DNA of 8,385 bases, taken from positions 1-8,385 of the forward strand of contig CAKUKW010000085.1 in assembly GCA_934663885.1 (NCBI GenBank). The letters are read 5' to 3'. Under the pieces are notes generated by a model. That model was not told the origin of the DNA, did no database searches, and saw only the letters and a program-made list of their open reading frames with translations. The position numbers and the translations under genes were made by a program. How positions within the stretch are numbered: the stretch's first letter is position 1; the number at the start of each line of letters is the position of its first letter. This document shows, piece by piece, positions 1 to 6,436 of this stretch. The DNA comes from an uncultured Tidjanibacter sp. GTDB taxonomy: Bacteria; Bacteroidota; Bacteroidia; Bacteroidales; Rikenellaceae.

Positions 1-897
1 CACGAAACAGATGTTCATCAGAGAACGGTCTTCCTTGACCGCTGTACCCATGAACATTTTGTTGCGGTCGATTTCGTTGTAAAGAAGCTCCGCCTTTTCC
101 TTGTTCATCTTATACATTACTTCGAGCCCGCCGAGTTCCTTAACCCATTTGAGGGTTTCGTGCATCACAAAGATGGGGAAAACGGGAGGTGTGTTGAACA
201 TGGAGTTGTCACGCAGTTCGGCACCGATGTGGGTGCGGTAGTCTACCATCGTCTGGAGTTTGCGCTCCGAGCTGCCAAGCAGGTCTTTGCGTACAATCAC
301 GAAAGTCACGCCTGCAGGGCCAACGTTCTTCTGTGCACCACCGTAGATGATTCCGTATTTCTTGATATCCACCGGACGGCTCATGATGTCGGATGACATA
401 TCGGCAACCAATGTTACGGGTGATGTGATATCCTCATGTATTTCGGTTCCGTAAATAGTGTTATTGGTAGTGATATGGAAATAGTCCGCGTCGGCCGGGA
501 TCGTGTATCCTTTGGGGATATAGGTGTAGTTCTTGTCCTCTGAAGAAGCAACGACCTCCACGTCTCCGTAGAATTTGGCCTCTTTTATCGCCTTCTTGGC
601 CCACACACCGGTTTGAAGGTAAGCGGCTTTCTTTTTCATGATATTGGCAGGGACTTCAAAGAACTGCGTGGACGCGCCGCCGCCGAGGAAAAGAACGGCA
701 TAATTGTCCGGTATGTTCAGAAGGTCGCGCCACAGTTGTTCGGTCTCGGCCATTATCCTTTCCCAACCCGGGGTACGGTGTGAAATTTCGAGGAGGCCGA
801 TGCCTGTACCGTCAAAGTCCCTGATGGCCTCGATAGATGATTCTATAGCCTCTTTCGGCAAAACGCATGGTCCCGCATTGAAATTGTACTTTTTCAT
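1..897 (-). CDS. serC: Phosphoserine aminotransferase, C-terminus cut by window edge
   Basis: Converts 3-phosphohydroxypyruvate and glutamate to phosphoserine and 2-oxoglutarate, the second step of serine synthesis. It is a cytoplasmic PLP enzyme of aminotransferase class V. Reading down from the ATG at 897 gives 299 open codons to the edge. The family is about 360 aa, so roughly 60 C-terminal residues are missing. Visible marks are the N-terminal NFNAGPC; SHR (residues 39-41), the substrate-carboxylate region; GGGAST (72-77) and Trp99, the PLP phosphate and ring contacts; AD-M-SSD near 169-174; the PLP lysine Lys190 in [12 protein letters not shown]; and FNTPP (234-238). All key residues seen are intact. 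The start codon has no Shine-Dalgarno sequence and lies about 58 nt below a good Bacteroidota -7 box on the same strand. serA often follows serC in this phylum but would lie outside the window. Confidence 0.97.
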   Translation of the reverse strand, partial: MKKYNFNAGPCVLPKEAIESSIEAIRDFDGTGIGLLEISHRTPGWERIMAETEQLWRDLLNIPDNYAVLFLGGGASTQFFEVPANIMKKKAAYLQTGVWAKKAIKEAKFYGDVEVVASSEDKNYTYIPKGYTIPADADYFHITTNNTIYGTEIHEDITSPVTLVADMSSDIMSRPVDIKKYGIIYGGAQKNVGPAGVTFVIVRKDLLGSSERKLQTMVDYRTHIGAELRDNSMFNTPPVFPIFVMHETLKWVKELGGLEVMYKMNKEKAELLYNEIDRNKMFMGTAVKEDRSLMNICFV

Positions 898-954
898 AAC
901 TTTAAATTGTTAGTGTTTTTATAGGTTATTTGAAGAATCATAATTATCCAGCAA

Positions 955-962
955 CAAAAGTA
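955..962 (-). promoter_or_regulatory. Predicted serC promoter, -7 box
   Basis: On the minus strand this reads TACTTTTG, an exact match to the Bacteroidota primary sigma factor -7 consensus TAnnTTTG. Transcription would start a few bases further left, giving a serC leader of about 50 nt with no Shine-Dalgarno sequence. I see no convincing TTTG -33 box at the expected 19-21 nt spacing, so the call rests on the -7 box and its position. Confidence 0.6.
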
Positions 963-1145
963 TTAATTATTTTCCGATATAGGCTACTTTTACCTTAAAT
1001 TTATTATAAAGGCATTTTAGCTTTTAATTCGTAACTCCGGGTTATTTTTTATGTCGATTTTGTAAGTTTTATTCAATAAAAAAATACAAAGGATTAGTTG
1101 TCGCATCAACGTATTGCGAAGGCTACAGATCAAAAATATTAAAAA

Positions 1146-1175
1146 ACTTATAAAACCCTGTCTCACACTTATAAG
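1146..1175. repeat. Direct repeat ACTTATAA, 21-bp period
   Basis: ACTTATAA occurs at 1146-1153 and again at 1167-1174, exactly 21 bp apart (two helical turns). The second copy extends to the palindrome CTTATAAG (1168-1175). It lies about 80-110 bp upstream of the yicC -7 box. It could be a paired operator, a relic transposon end or chance in AT-rich DNA; the sequence alone does not decide. Confidence 0.35.
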
Positions 1176-1223
1176 TACCCGGTAATTTTCCCTGGATTTC
1201 GGTTTTTTAAAATTGTATTCATG

Positions 1224-1242
1224 CCGTTTTCACGCATAACGG
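1224..1242. repeat. Inverted repeat CCGTT/AACGG upstream of yicC promoter
   Basis: Perfect 5-bp arms at 1224-1228 and 1238-1242 flank a 9-nt centre, ending 10 bp before the yicC -7 box and covering the place where a -33 box would sit. The arms are short, so this may be chance, but the position would suit a repressor or activator site. Confidence 0.3.
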
Positions 1243-1252
1243 AAAAATAGAG

Positions 1253-1260
1253 TAAATTTG
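1253..1260 (+). promoter_or_regulatory. Predicted promoter of the yicC-gmk-nadD cluster, -7 box
   Basis: TAAATTTG matches the Bacteroidota -7 consensus TAnnTTTG exactly. It ends 22 nt before the yicC ATG, predicting a very short leader of about 15-20 nt without a Shine-Dalgarno sequence. The only -33-like element is TTTT at 1227-1230, with 22-nt spacing, which is weak. No comparably good promoter appears before gmk, nadD, the TPR gene or ddl, so this is probably the main promoter for them. Confidence 0.6.
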
Positions 1261-1282
1261 TATTCTAAAATCGCGTCGTTTT

Positions 1283-2161
1283 ATGATAAAATCTATGACC
1301 GGTTACGGTAAAGCCGTAGCCGAAACGGACAACAGGACAATTACCGTCGAGGTACGGTCCCTTAACAGCAAGCAACTTGACCTTTCAGTGAAATCCCCTT
1401 CCATGTACCGTCCCCTGGAGTATGAAATCAGGAACCGTGCGGTGAAGGTTATACAAAGGGGTAAAGCGGACATTTTTATTACTTATGAAAATAAGGCTTC
1501 CGCTCCTGCGTCCACTATAAATAAAGAGCTCTTCAAGGCGTATTTTAATACGCTTAATGAACTTTCTGAAGATATGGGACAGGGGCGTGAGGATCTCGTC
1601 GGGGCAATGATGTCTTCCATTCTCCGTATGCCGGAGGTCGTCAGCAACGAATCGGGTGAAGTTGGGGAACGGGAGAAAAAGGCCCTGCTGTCGGCTGCGG
1701 ACAATGCGATGAAGGAATTCGACAGTTTCCGTCTTCAGGAAGGGAAAACCCTTATCGACGATATTCTGGGGCGGATAGGCAGAATCGAAGAATACAAGAA
1801 AGAGGTTGTTCCGTTCGAAAAACGCCGTGTCGACGCCGTGAAGGAAAGGATCAGGGAAAATATCCTCGCACTCGACCTCAAGGTCGATGAAAACAGGCTC
1901 GAGCAGGAGATGATATTCTACGTCGAAAAACTGGATATTACAGAGGAAAAGGTGAGGTTGGATAACCATTGCAGGTATTTCCGCGAGGTTGCTTCATCGG
2001 AAGATAATCCCGGCCGCAAGCTTGGCTTCATAGCACAGGAGATAGGCCGGGAGATTAATACGCTCGGCTCCAAAGCGAACGACAGCGATATCCAGAAAAT
2101 CGTGGTCCGGATGAAGGACGAGCTGGAGAAAATCAAGGAGCAGATACTGAATATTCTATAA
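1283..2161 (+). CDS. yicC: YicC/YloC family endoribonuclease
   Basis: Member of the YicC/YloC family, described as an endoribonuclease in E. coli and B. subtilis, where it affects RNA and small-RNA turnover. The 292-aa length is normal. The N-terminal YicC_N domain opens with MIKSMTGYGKA and has EVRSLNSK at residues 23-30. The C-terminal DUF1732 domain carries the family signatures DITEEKVRLDNHCRYF and GRKLGFIAQEIGREIN-TLGSKAND (ending near residue 266), then a charged helix to the C-terminus. The ATG at 1283 lies just after a -7 box and begins the family's usual N-terminus. gmk follows after 36 nt; yicC/yloC next to gmk is a pairing also seen in Firmicutes, which suggests a conserved link. 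The family assignment is firm; its RNA targets in this organism cannot be read from the sequence. Confidence 0.96.
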   Translation: MIKSMTGYGKAVAETDNRTITVEVRSLNSKQLDLSVKSPSMYRPLEYEIRNRAVKVIQRGKADIFITYENKASAPASTINKELFKAYFNTLNELSEDMGQGREDLVGAMMSSILRMPEVVSNESGEVGEREKKALLSAADNAMKEFDSFRLQEGKTLIDDILGRIGRIEEYKKEVVPFEKRRVDAVKERIRENILALDLKVDENRLEQEMIFYVEKLDITEEKVRLDNHCRYFREVASSEDNPGRKLGFIAQEIGREINTLGSKANDSDIQKIVVRMKDELEKIKEQILNIL

Positions 2162-2197
2162 TTTCTTATTCTCAGCTGTATTCTTACCAAAGTATTT

Positions 2198-2779
2198 ATG
2201 GAGCATAAAAGGAACGGTAAACTCATTATATTTTCCGCGCCTTCAGGTTCGGGGAAAACAACCATAGTGCATGCCCTTATGGAGCGGTTCCCCAATCTGG
2301 AATTTTCGGTGTCGGCGACTTCGAGATCACCGCGTGGAACCGAAAGGCACGGCGAAGATTATTTCTTCTTTACCCCTGAACAATTCCGGGCTGCGGTGGA
2401 AGAGGGAAAGTTTGTCGAATGGGAAGAAGTTTATGCGGGGACACATTACGGAACCCTCCGTTCGGAAGTTGAGAGGATATGGGATAAAGGATACGCGATT
2501 CTTTTCGATGTCGACGTGGTCGGCGGGCTGCGGTTGAAATCAATATTCGGGGAGGACGCGCTTGCTATATTCGTCATGCCCCCGTCGGTGGATGCTTTAC
2601 ATGAAAGGCTGCGGAAAAGAGGTACCGATTCTCCCGAGAAAATTGAAAAGAGGCTGGCGAAAGCCGGAAGGGAGATTGAATTTGCCCCGAAGTTCGATTA
2701 TGTGGTACTTAACGACGATTTGGATACCGCAGTGGATGTAACAGAAAAACTGGTAGGGGATTTTCTTTCAAAAGAATAG
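2198..2779 (+). CDS. gmk: Guanylate kinase
   Basis: Phosphorylates GMP to GDP with ATP, an essential step in making GTP and dGTP, in the cytoplasm. The 193-aa length is typical. The P-loop SAPSGSGKTT covers residues 13-22. The GMP-binding segment SATSRSPRGTE (39-49) keeps both conserved arginines (Arg43, Arg46) and Glu49, followed by EDYFFF (53-58) and the EWEEVYAGTHYGT segment (74-86). A helical lid with the arginine-rich RLRKRGTDSPEKIEKRL lies in the C-terminal third. All expected functional residues are present. The start has no Shine-Dalgarno sequence. nadD begins 5 nt after the stop, so co-transcription and probably coupled translation are expected. Confidence 0.98.
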   Translation: MEHKRNGKLIIFSAPSGSGKTTIVHALMERFPNLEFSVSATSRSPRGTERHGEDYFFFTPEQFRAAVEEGKFVEWEEVYAGTHYGTLRSEVERIWDKGYAILFDVDVVGGLRLKSIFGEDALAIFVMPPSVDALHERLRKRGTDSPEKIEKRLAKAGREIEFAPKFDYVVLNDDLDTAVDVTEKLVGDFLSKE

Positions 2780-2784
2780 TTGCT

Positions 2785-3384
2785 ATGGTTTCGGTGATGT
2801 TGTATTTCGGCTCGTTCAATCCCGTCCATAACGGGCACATGGCCATAGCCGGACATGTATTGCTGAACAACATCGCCTGTGAGCTGTGGTTCGTGGTCTC
2901 GCCGCGCAATCCCCTGAAACCGCAGGGGATACTTATAGACGAACATGATCGCCTTGAAATGGTGCGCATAGCCATCGCCGGCTCAGAATTCTCCGGTAGG
3001 ATGAAAGCCTGCGATGTAGAGTTCCGAATGCCGAAACCATCATATACCATCGATACGTTGAGCGTATTGGAAAACGAATATCCCGAAAATGAATTTTCGC
3101 TTCTGGTAGGCAGCGATATAATGCCCGAATTTGAAAAATGGAAAGAGTGGCGGAAACTGCTCGATAATTATAAAATATATGTTTATCCCCGTCGCGGGTA
3201 TAGCGAAAACGATATTCCGGTATCACTGAAGAGCCGAGTAATATTATTGGAGGGAGCCCCGTTTTACGATTACTCATCGACTGAAATAAGAAACGCCATA
3301 GTACATGGCACCCCCGTGGAAAGTATGATCCCTCCCGCGGTTGGCATTTATATTAAAACACACTCGTTATGGACCATGAAATAA
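2785..3384 (+). CDS. nadD: Nicotinate-nucleotide adenylyltransferase
   Basis: Adenylates nicotinate mononucleotide to deamido-NAD in NAD synthesis. It is a cytoplasmic nucleotidyltransferase with a Rossmann-like fold. Residues 9-18, GSFNPVHNGH, form the first nucleotide-binding signature, with His15 and His18 as the HxGH pair. LLVGSDIMPEFEKWKEW in the middle is the typical GxD...W region. SSTEIR (164-169) is the second (S/T)STxxR signature. At 199 aa it is of normal length. The ATG lies 5 nt after the gmk stop with no Shine-Dalgarno sequence. Its last 16 nt overlap the start of the next gene in another frame, so translation of the two is probably linked. Confidence 0.97.
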   Translation: MVSVMLYFGSFNPVHNGHMAIAGHVLLNNIACELWFVVSPRNPLKPQGILIDEHDRLEMVRIAIAGSEFSGRMKACDVEFRMPKPSYTIDTLSVLENEYPENEFSLLVGSDIMPEFEKWKEWRKLLDNYKIYVYPRRGYSENDIPVSLKSRVILLEGAPFYDYSSTEIRNAIVHGTPVESMIPPAVGIYIKTHSLWTMK

Positions 3385-3605
3385 CCATAGAAAGCCTCAC
3401 CGAACAGATAGGCGAACACCCTGCCGATATCACGCTTTATATAGAGCGCGGCAAAAGGTTTTACAGCGCAAACGAATTCGGTAAGGCAATAAACGATTTT
3501 CAGAAGGTAAAGGAGCTCGATCCCTCTTCCGTAGAGGCAGACCAATACCTGAAGATGATATATGAGATACTGGAGTTCCGCTATAAGGATATATATAATC
3601 CTTAA
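3369..3605 (+). CDS. Small single-TPR protein of unknown function
   Basis: A 78-aa soluble protein with one tetratricopeptide-like repeat at about residues 20-53 (pattern LY-ERGKRFYSANEFGKAINDF--V-ELDP), flanked by an acidic N-terminal helix and a C-terminal helix ending FRYKDIYNP. There is no signal peptide, membrane segment or catalytic motif. TPRs mediate protein-protein contacts, so an adaptor role is an inference. The start overlaps the end of nadD by 16 nt and there is no other in-frame ATG nearby, so this start is very likely. I recall similar short TPR proteins with a YNP-type ending in Bacteroidales, but could not check that. A role linked to NadD is suggested only by the overlap. 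Confidence 0.8.
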   Translation: MDHEITIESLTEQIGEHPADITLYIERGKRFYSANEFGKAINDFQKVKELDPSSVEADQYLKMIYEILEFRYKDIYNP

Positions 3606-3654
3606 CCCGTACTTTCATAATTCATTCTGCGAATATTTCATTAAATTAATCCAG

Positions 3655-3666
3655 ATGAAACGATGA
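3655..3666 (+). other. Three-codon minigene (Met-Lys-Arg) overlapping the ddl start
   Basis: ATG AAA CGA TGA reads Met-Lys-Arg-stop, and its TGA overlaps the ddl ATG in an ATGA arrangement. Two copies of ATGAAA (3655-3660 and 3663-3668) face two upstream copies of TTTCAT (3613-3618 and 3636-3641), which could pair weakly around the start. It may be a re-initiation device or chance; there is no Shine-Dalgarno sequence for either ATG. Confidence 0.25.
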
Positions 3667-4652
3667 AACTTAAAGTCGCACTTCTTGCAGGGGGTGATTC
3701 TTCCGAGCGTGAGATAGCCCTGAAGAGCGCCGCTATGGTTGAAGCCGCTTTCAACCGTGAAAAATATGACGTCATGCTTATCGACATTTACGGACGGGAG
3801 TGGAGCCACACCGACAGTGATGGAACGAAATGGCTGCTTGACCGTAACGACTTTTCGATAACCGTAAACGGCTGCCGGACCGTGTTCGACTATGCTTTCA
3901 TAATGATACACGGTTCGCCGGGAGAAGACGGTAAGATACAGGGGTATCTCGATATGATGAAGGTTCCGTACTCATCATCGGAGTTGGTATCGACTGTGGT
4001 GACATTCGACAAGCAGTTGGCCAAACGGACCGTGCGCGGAATAAAAGGACTTAACCTCGCAAAGGAAATAGTTATCGCCCGGGGAGATAGTGCAGATGTT
4101 AATGGCATATCGGAGAAACTCGGCATGCCTGTCTTCGTAAAGCCAAACGCCAGCGGCAGCAGTTTCGGTGTGAGTAAAGTGAAGAGAGTGGAGGAGATCG
4201 AAGCGGCGGTGAACATGGCCTGGGATGAAGGAGGTTCTGCCCTGGTAGAGGAGTTTATCGGCGGCAGGGAGTTCGGCGTGGGCGTAGTTGTCACGGAGCA
4301 GAAGGAATATGTTTTTCCGGTAGCTGAAATCATATCCAAGAATGAATTCTTCGATTTCGAGGCCAAGTACACCGAAGGCCGCTCCGAAGAGATTGTGCCC
4401 GCCGATATACCGGAAGGGCTTTCCGCCAGGCTGCAGGCTTTGGGGCTGGAGGTTTATAAGGCTTGCGGATGTCGCGGAGTAGCGCGTGCCGATTTTATCG
4501 TTACCCCTTCCGGCGATATATATATGATAGAGATAAACTCCATTCCGGGGATGAGTCCCGGCAGTATTGTGCCGAAGCAAATTGTCGCTTGCGGTATGAC
4601 TATGACGGAACTGATAGACATAATAATTGAAGATACCCGATGCAGTCGATGA
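3663..4652 (+). CDS. ddl: D-alanine--D-alanine ligase
   Basis: ATP-grasp enzyme that joins two D-alanines for the peptidoglycan stem peptide, in the cytoplasm. At 329 aa the length is normal. Visible motifs are GGDSSERE (10-17) with Glu15 for the first D-Ala; HGSPGEDG (83-90); the ATP-binding Lys160 with PNASGSSFGV, the flexible serine loop; EEFIGGREFGVGV (196-208); the omega-loop EAKY (233-236); RADF (275-278); and EINSIPGMSPGS (290-301), the Mg- and substrate-binding strand. The tyrosine of EAKY, equivalent to Tyr216 of E. coli DdlB, is kept. That predicts normal D-Ala-D-Ala product, not the D-Ala-D-Lac type linked to vancomycin resistance. The ATG at 3663 opens the canonical MKLKVALLAGG. 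The gene ends in an ATGA overlap with the next gene. Confidence 0.97.
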   Translation: MKLKVALLAGGDSSEREIALKSAAMVEAAFNREKYDVMLIDIYGREWSHTDSDGTKWLLDRNDFSITVNGCRTVFDYAFIMIHGSPGEDGKIQGYLDMMKVPYSSSELVSTVVTFDKQLAKRTVRGIKGLNLAKEIVIARGDSADVNGISEKLGMPVFVKPNASGSSFGVSKVKRVEEIEAAVNMAWDEGGSALVEEFIGGREFGVGVVVTEQKEYVFPVAEIISKNEFFDFEAKYTEGRSEEIVPADIPEGLSARLQALGLEVYKACGCRGVARADFIVTPSGDIYMIEINSIPGMSPGSIVPKQIVACGMTMTELIDIIIEDTRCSR

Positions 4653-5230
4653 TCGAAATAGACGGTAAGATCATAACCACCGATATACTAACGGAGCGTT
4701 TCAGTTGTGATCTGTCCCTATGTAAGGGTATGTGCTGCGTTGACGGTAACTCCGGGGCGCCGCTGGAAGAAGAGGAGGCGGGAATACTCGAGGCCGAATA
4801 TGCGGCTTACCGCCCCTTTATGACAAAGGAAGGGATTGCGGCCATTGAGGAAAGCGGGTTTGCCGTATTAGATATGGATGGGGATTTAACGACTCCCTTG
4901 ATAAATGACGCCGAGTGCGCTTTCTCATTCCAGAAGGAGGGGATAACTTTTTGTGCCATAGAAAAGGCTTACAAGGAGGGTAAGACAGGATTTATAAAAC
5001 CACTCTCGTGCCATCTGTATCCTATAAGGGTGAAAAAGTTCAGGCACGGCTCCGTAGGGCTCAATTATCACAGGTGGTCTGTTTGTAACCACCCGTGCGG
5101 CTGCGGCAACGGTTTCGGAACTCCTGTATATATGGGACTGAAAGCGCCTCTTATCAGGGCTTTCGGAGAAGAGTTTTATACGGCGCTCGAAGCTGCTGCC
5201 GTCTTATTGAATGAAGAAAATGAGGATTAA
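4649..5230 (+). CDS. DUF3109 cysteine-cluster protein, function unknown
   Basis: A 193-aa soluble protein that I assign to the DUF3109 family, common in Bacteroidota. Counted from the ATG at 4649 it has ten cysteines: 20, 25, 29, 30, 90, 102, 121, 146, 150 and 152. The N-terminal C-x4-C-x3-CC and the C-terminal CNHPCGC look like ligands for an iron-sulfur cluster or zinc, resembling the YkgJ-type Cys-cluster proteins; the metal is inferred. GAPLEEEE (36-43), LSCHLYPIR (119-127) and NYHRW (139-143) are further recognisable blocks. I chose the ATG at 4649 because it gives an ATGA overlap with the ddl stop and the usual start MIEIDGKII; an ATG at 4640 would add three residues (MQS). The overlap with ddl suggests coupled translation. 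No biochemical role can be read from the sequence. Confidence 0.88.
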   Translation: MIEIDGKIITTDILTERFSCDLSLCKGMCCVDGNSGAPLEEEEAGILEAEYAAYRPFMTKEGIAAIEESGFAVLDMDGDLTTPLINDAECAFSFQKEGITFCAIEKAYKEGKTGFIKPLSCHLYPIRVKKFRHGSVGLNYHRWSVCNHPCGCGNGFGTPVYMGLKAPLIRAFGEEFYTALEAAAVLLNEENED

Positions 5231-5247
5231 CCTGAAATATTAAGCTA

Positions 5248-5255
5248 TTACTTTG
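5248..5255 (+). promoter_or_regulatory. Possible -7 box before the M23 peptidase gene
   Basis: TTACTTTG has one mismatch to TAnnTTTG (T for A at the second base) and lies 10 nt before the ATG, so a transcript from it would be almost leaderless. No TTTG -33 box is seen at the right distance, which would fall inside the end of the upstream gene. A weak candidate; the gene may simply be read from upstream. Confidence 0.3.
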
Positions 5256-5265
5256 CCTAAAATAA

Positions 5266-6306
5266 ATGTACGATAAACGAGCGATAATCATATTGGTCTT
5301 ATGGGCGGCGTCCGCATGCGCGCTGCACGCCCAGCGGCGAACCGTTCCCCCGAAACTGGAAGAGCTGCCGCGCGTGGCCGTCGACACGCTTGACACCACC
5401 GACCCGACCGTAAAAGTTGTATTGTACACGAATAATACATGGAGTTACCATTATACCGACCTCCGGGAAAGGTTGTCGGATGAAGTCTTTTCGAAAAACT
5501 GGGTCACTGAGCACGTCTTTGCGTACAAGGATATAGAACTCAAAGATATACCGACCGTGGTCGAGTTCGACCTTATAGCGGGCATGGAGGATTTTCACGC
5601 TCCTACTATAGGGAAGGTATCGTCGAAGTACGGGCCCCGCAGAAGGCGCAACCATAACGGGGTCGATATCCCGAAGAGAGTCGGAGAGCCGATATACGCC
5701 ACGTTCAGCGGTAAGGTGAGATATTCGCAGTTCAACCCGGGAGGGTTCGGCAACCTTGTGATTATAAGGCATGAAAACGGCCTTGAAACGTGGTATGCCC
5801 ACCTGGTAAGGGCCAATGTCGAAGTCGGTGATTACGTGAAAGCGGGAGCGGTAATAGGCTACTGCGGAAATACTGGCCGCAGTAAAGGCCCCCACCTCCA
5901 TTTCGAGATGCGCTACTGCGACCAGACGTTTGACCCCGAGCATATTATCGATTTCAGTACGGGGGATATCCGCTATAAAACATTCGTGTTGAATAAATCA
6001 TACCTGAATATACATTCGAGGGCTTCCGATACGCTGGAGGAAGATTATGATTTCGAAGACACGGTGATGGCGGCGGCGGTTGAAGAGGAACTTTCCTCGG
6101 AGGAAATATTGGACAATATAGCAGCCTATTCGAGCAGCAGCATAGGGTCAGCGGTATCGGACCCGCTGTACCATACTATAAAGAAAGGAGAAAGCCTTTC
6201 AAGGATAGCTTCGAAATACGGCACTACGGTAAAGAATATTTGTGCGCTTAACAATATCACCGCTACTACGACCATCTATCCGGGCCGTAAATTGAGAGTA
6301 CGGTAA
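5266..6306 (+). CDS. Secreted M23 (LytM-type) peptidase with C-terminal LysM
   Basis: A 346-aa exported protein predicted to cut or regulate peptidoglycan. Residues 5-22 form a hydrophobic signal peptide with a likely signal peptidase I cut after ALHA; Cys18 lies in SAC, which lacks the leucine of a proper lipobox. The peptidase M23 domain covers about 113-225. Its Zn ligands and catalytic histidines are present: His130 and Asp134 (NHNGVD), His179 (WYAHL) and His210/His212 (HLHFE), so it should be active. A basic run RRRR precedes His130. An acidic, serine-rich linker (about 255-298) leads to one LysM domain at 301-346 (YHTIKKGESLSRIASKYGT...YPGRKLRV), which should bind glycan. LysM at the C-terminal end is less usual than N-terminal LysM. 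Nearby ddl fits a cell-wall theme. The exact cleaved bond is unknown. Confidence 0.93.
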   Translation: MYDKRAIIILVLWAASACALHAQRRTVPPKLEELPRVAVDTLDTTDPTVKVVLYTNNTWSYHYTDLRERLSDEVFSKNWVTEHVFAYKDIELKDIPTVVEFDLIAGMEDFHAPTIGKVSSKYGPRRRRNHNGVDIPKRVGEPIYATFSGKVRYSQFNPGGFGNLVIIRHENGLETWYAHLVRANVEVGDYVKAGAVIGYCGNTGRSKGPHLHFEMRYCDQTFDPEHIIDFSTGDIRYKTFVLNKSYLNIHSRASDTLEEDYDFEDTVMAAAVEEELSSEEILDNIAAYSSSSIGSAVSDPLYHTIKKGESLSRIASKYGTTVKNICALNNITATTTIYPGRKLRVR

Positions 6307-6331
6307 CGTTTTGCAGATGAACGAGTCTTTT

Positions 6332-6372
6332 TGCCGGCTTTTTGCATAAAATAACCGGCATAAATTTGCCGG
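6332..6372. repeat. Three-part inverted repeat TGCCGG / CCGGCA / TGCCGG
   Basis: TGCCGG at 6332-6337 can pair with CCGGCA at 6355-6360 (17-nt loop), or the same CCGGCA can pair with TGCCGG at 6367-6372 (6-nt loop). The two hairpins exclude each other. The second overlaps the -33 box of the rpsF promoter (6365-6368). The first is followed only by TAAATTT, a poor terminator tail, yet it is the only stem that could end transcription from the upstream peptidase gene. The function is open: weak terminator, operator, or both. Confidence 0.45.
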
Positions 6373-6395
6373 AGTTCAATATTTTAGTATCTTTG
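6365..6395 (+). promoter_or_regulatory. Strong predicted promoter of the rpsF operon
   Basis: The -33 box TTTG (6365-6368) and -7 box TATCTTTG (6388-6395) are separated by 19 nt, matching the Bacteroidota consensus TTTG-N19-21-TAnnTTTG exactly. Transcription should start near 6400, giving an AT-rich leader of about 35-40 nt without a Shine-Dalgarno sequence. It is the best promoter in the window, as expected for a ribosomal protein operon. Confidence 0.8.
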
Positions 6396-6436
6396 CACCC
6401 GCATTTTTGCGCTATTTATTAATCAATAATTCATTT

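Larger units (their letters stand above)
898..1282. other. AT-rich divergent intergenic region serC/yicC
   Basis: This 385-bp gap separates two divergent genes and is clearly more AT-rich than the flanking coding DNA. It holds a -7 box for each direction (955-962 minus, 1253-1260 plus), a direct repeat ACTTATAA at 1146-1153 and 1167-1174, and an inverted repeat CCGTT/AACGG at 1224-1242. I found no convincing ORF, tRNA or riboswitch, and no GC-rich stem followed by a T-tract. The middle part (about 970-1130) shows nothing I can assign. Confidence 0.6.

Noticed and set aside
160..396. Plus-strand 78-aa frame opposite serC
   Set aside because: serC on the minus strand is unambiguous, with the PLP lysine motif located under this frame.
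1385..1969. 194-aa open frame antisense to yicC
   Set aside because: It mirrors the coding bias of yicC, has no promoter or recognisable domain, and yicC itself is clearly real.
3663..4652. Ddl as a possible vancomycin-resistance D-Ala-D-Lac ligase
   Set aside because: The omega-loop keeps EAKY with its tyrosine, and there are no vanH/vanX-type neighbours, so it looks like an ordinary housekeeping ligase.
5299..5943. 214-aa open frame antisense to the M23 peptidase gene
   Set aside because: Shadow of a well-supported gene with intact catalytic motifs; the antisense peptide shows no known pattern.
6407..6436. Earlier TTG start for rpsF, adding ten residues
   Set aside because: It would lie only a few bases after the predicted transcription start, the added residues are not typical of bS6, and the ATG at 6437 gives the conserved MNNYETVFI start.
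6396..6436. S6:S18-binding RNA leader motif upstream of rpsF
   Set aside because: Only a 4-bp stem (CGCA/TGCG, 6400-6411) and a CCG are visible and the leader is about 35-40 nt, too short and poorly paired for the known motif. A covariance-model search would settle it.
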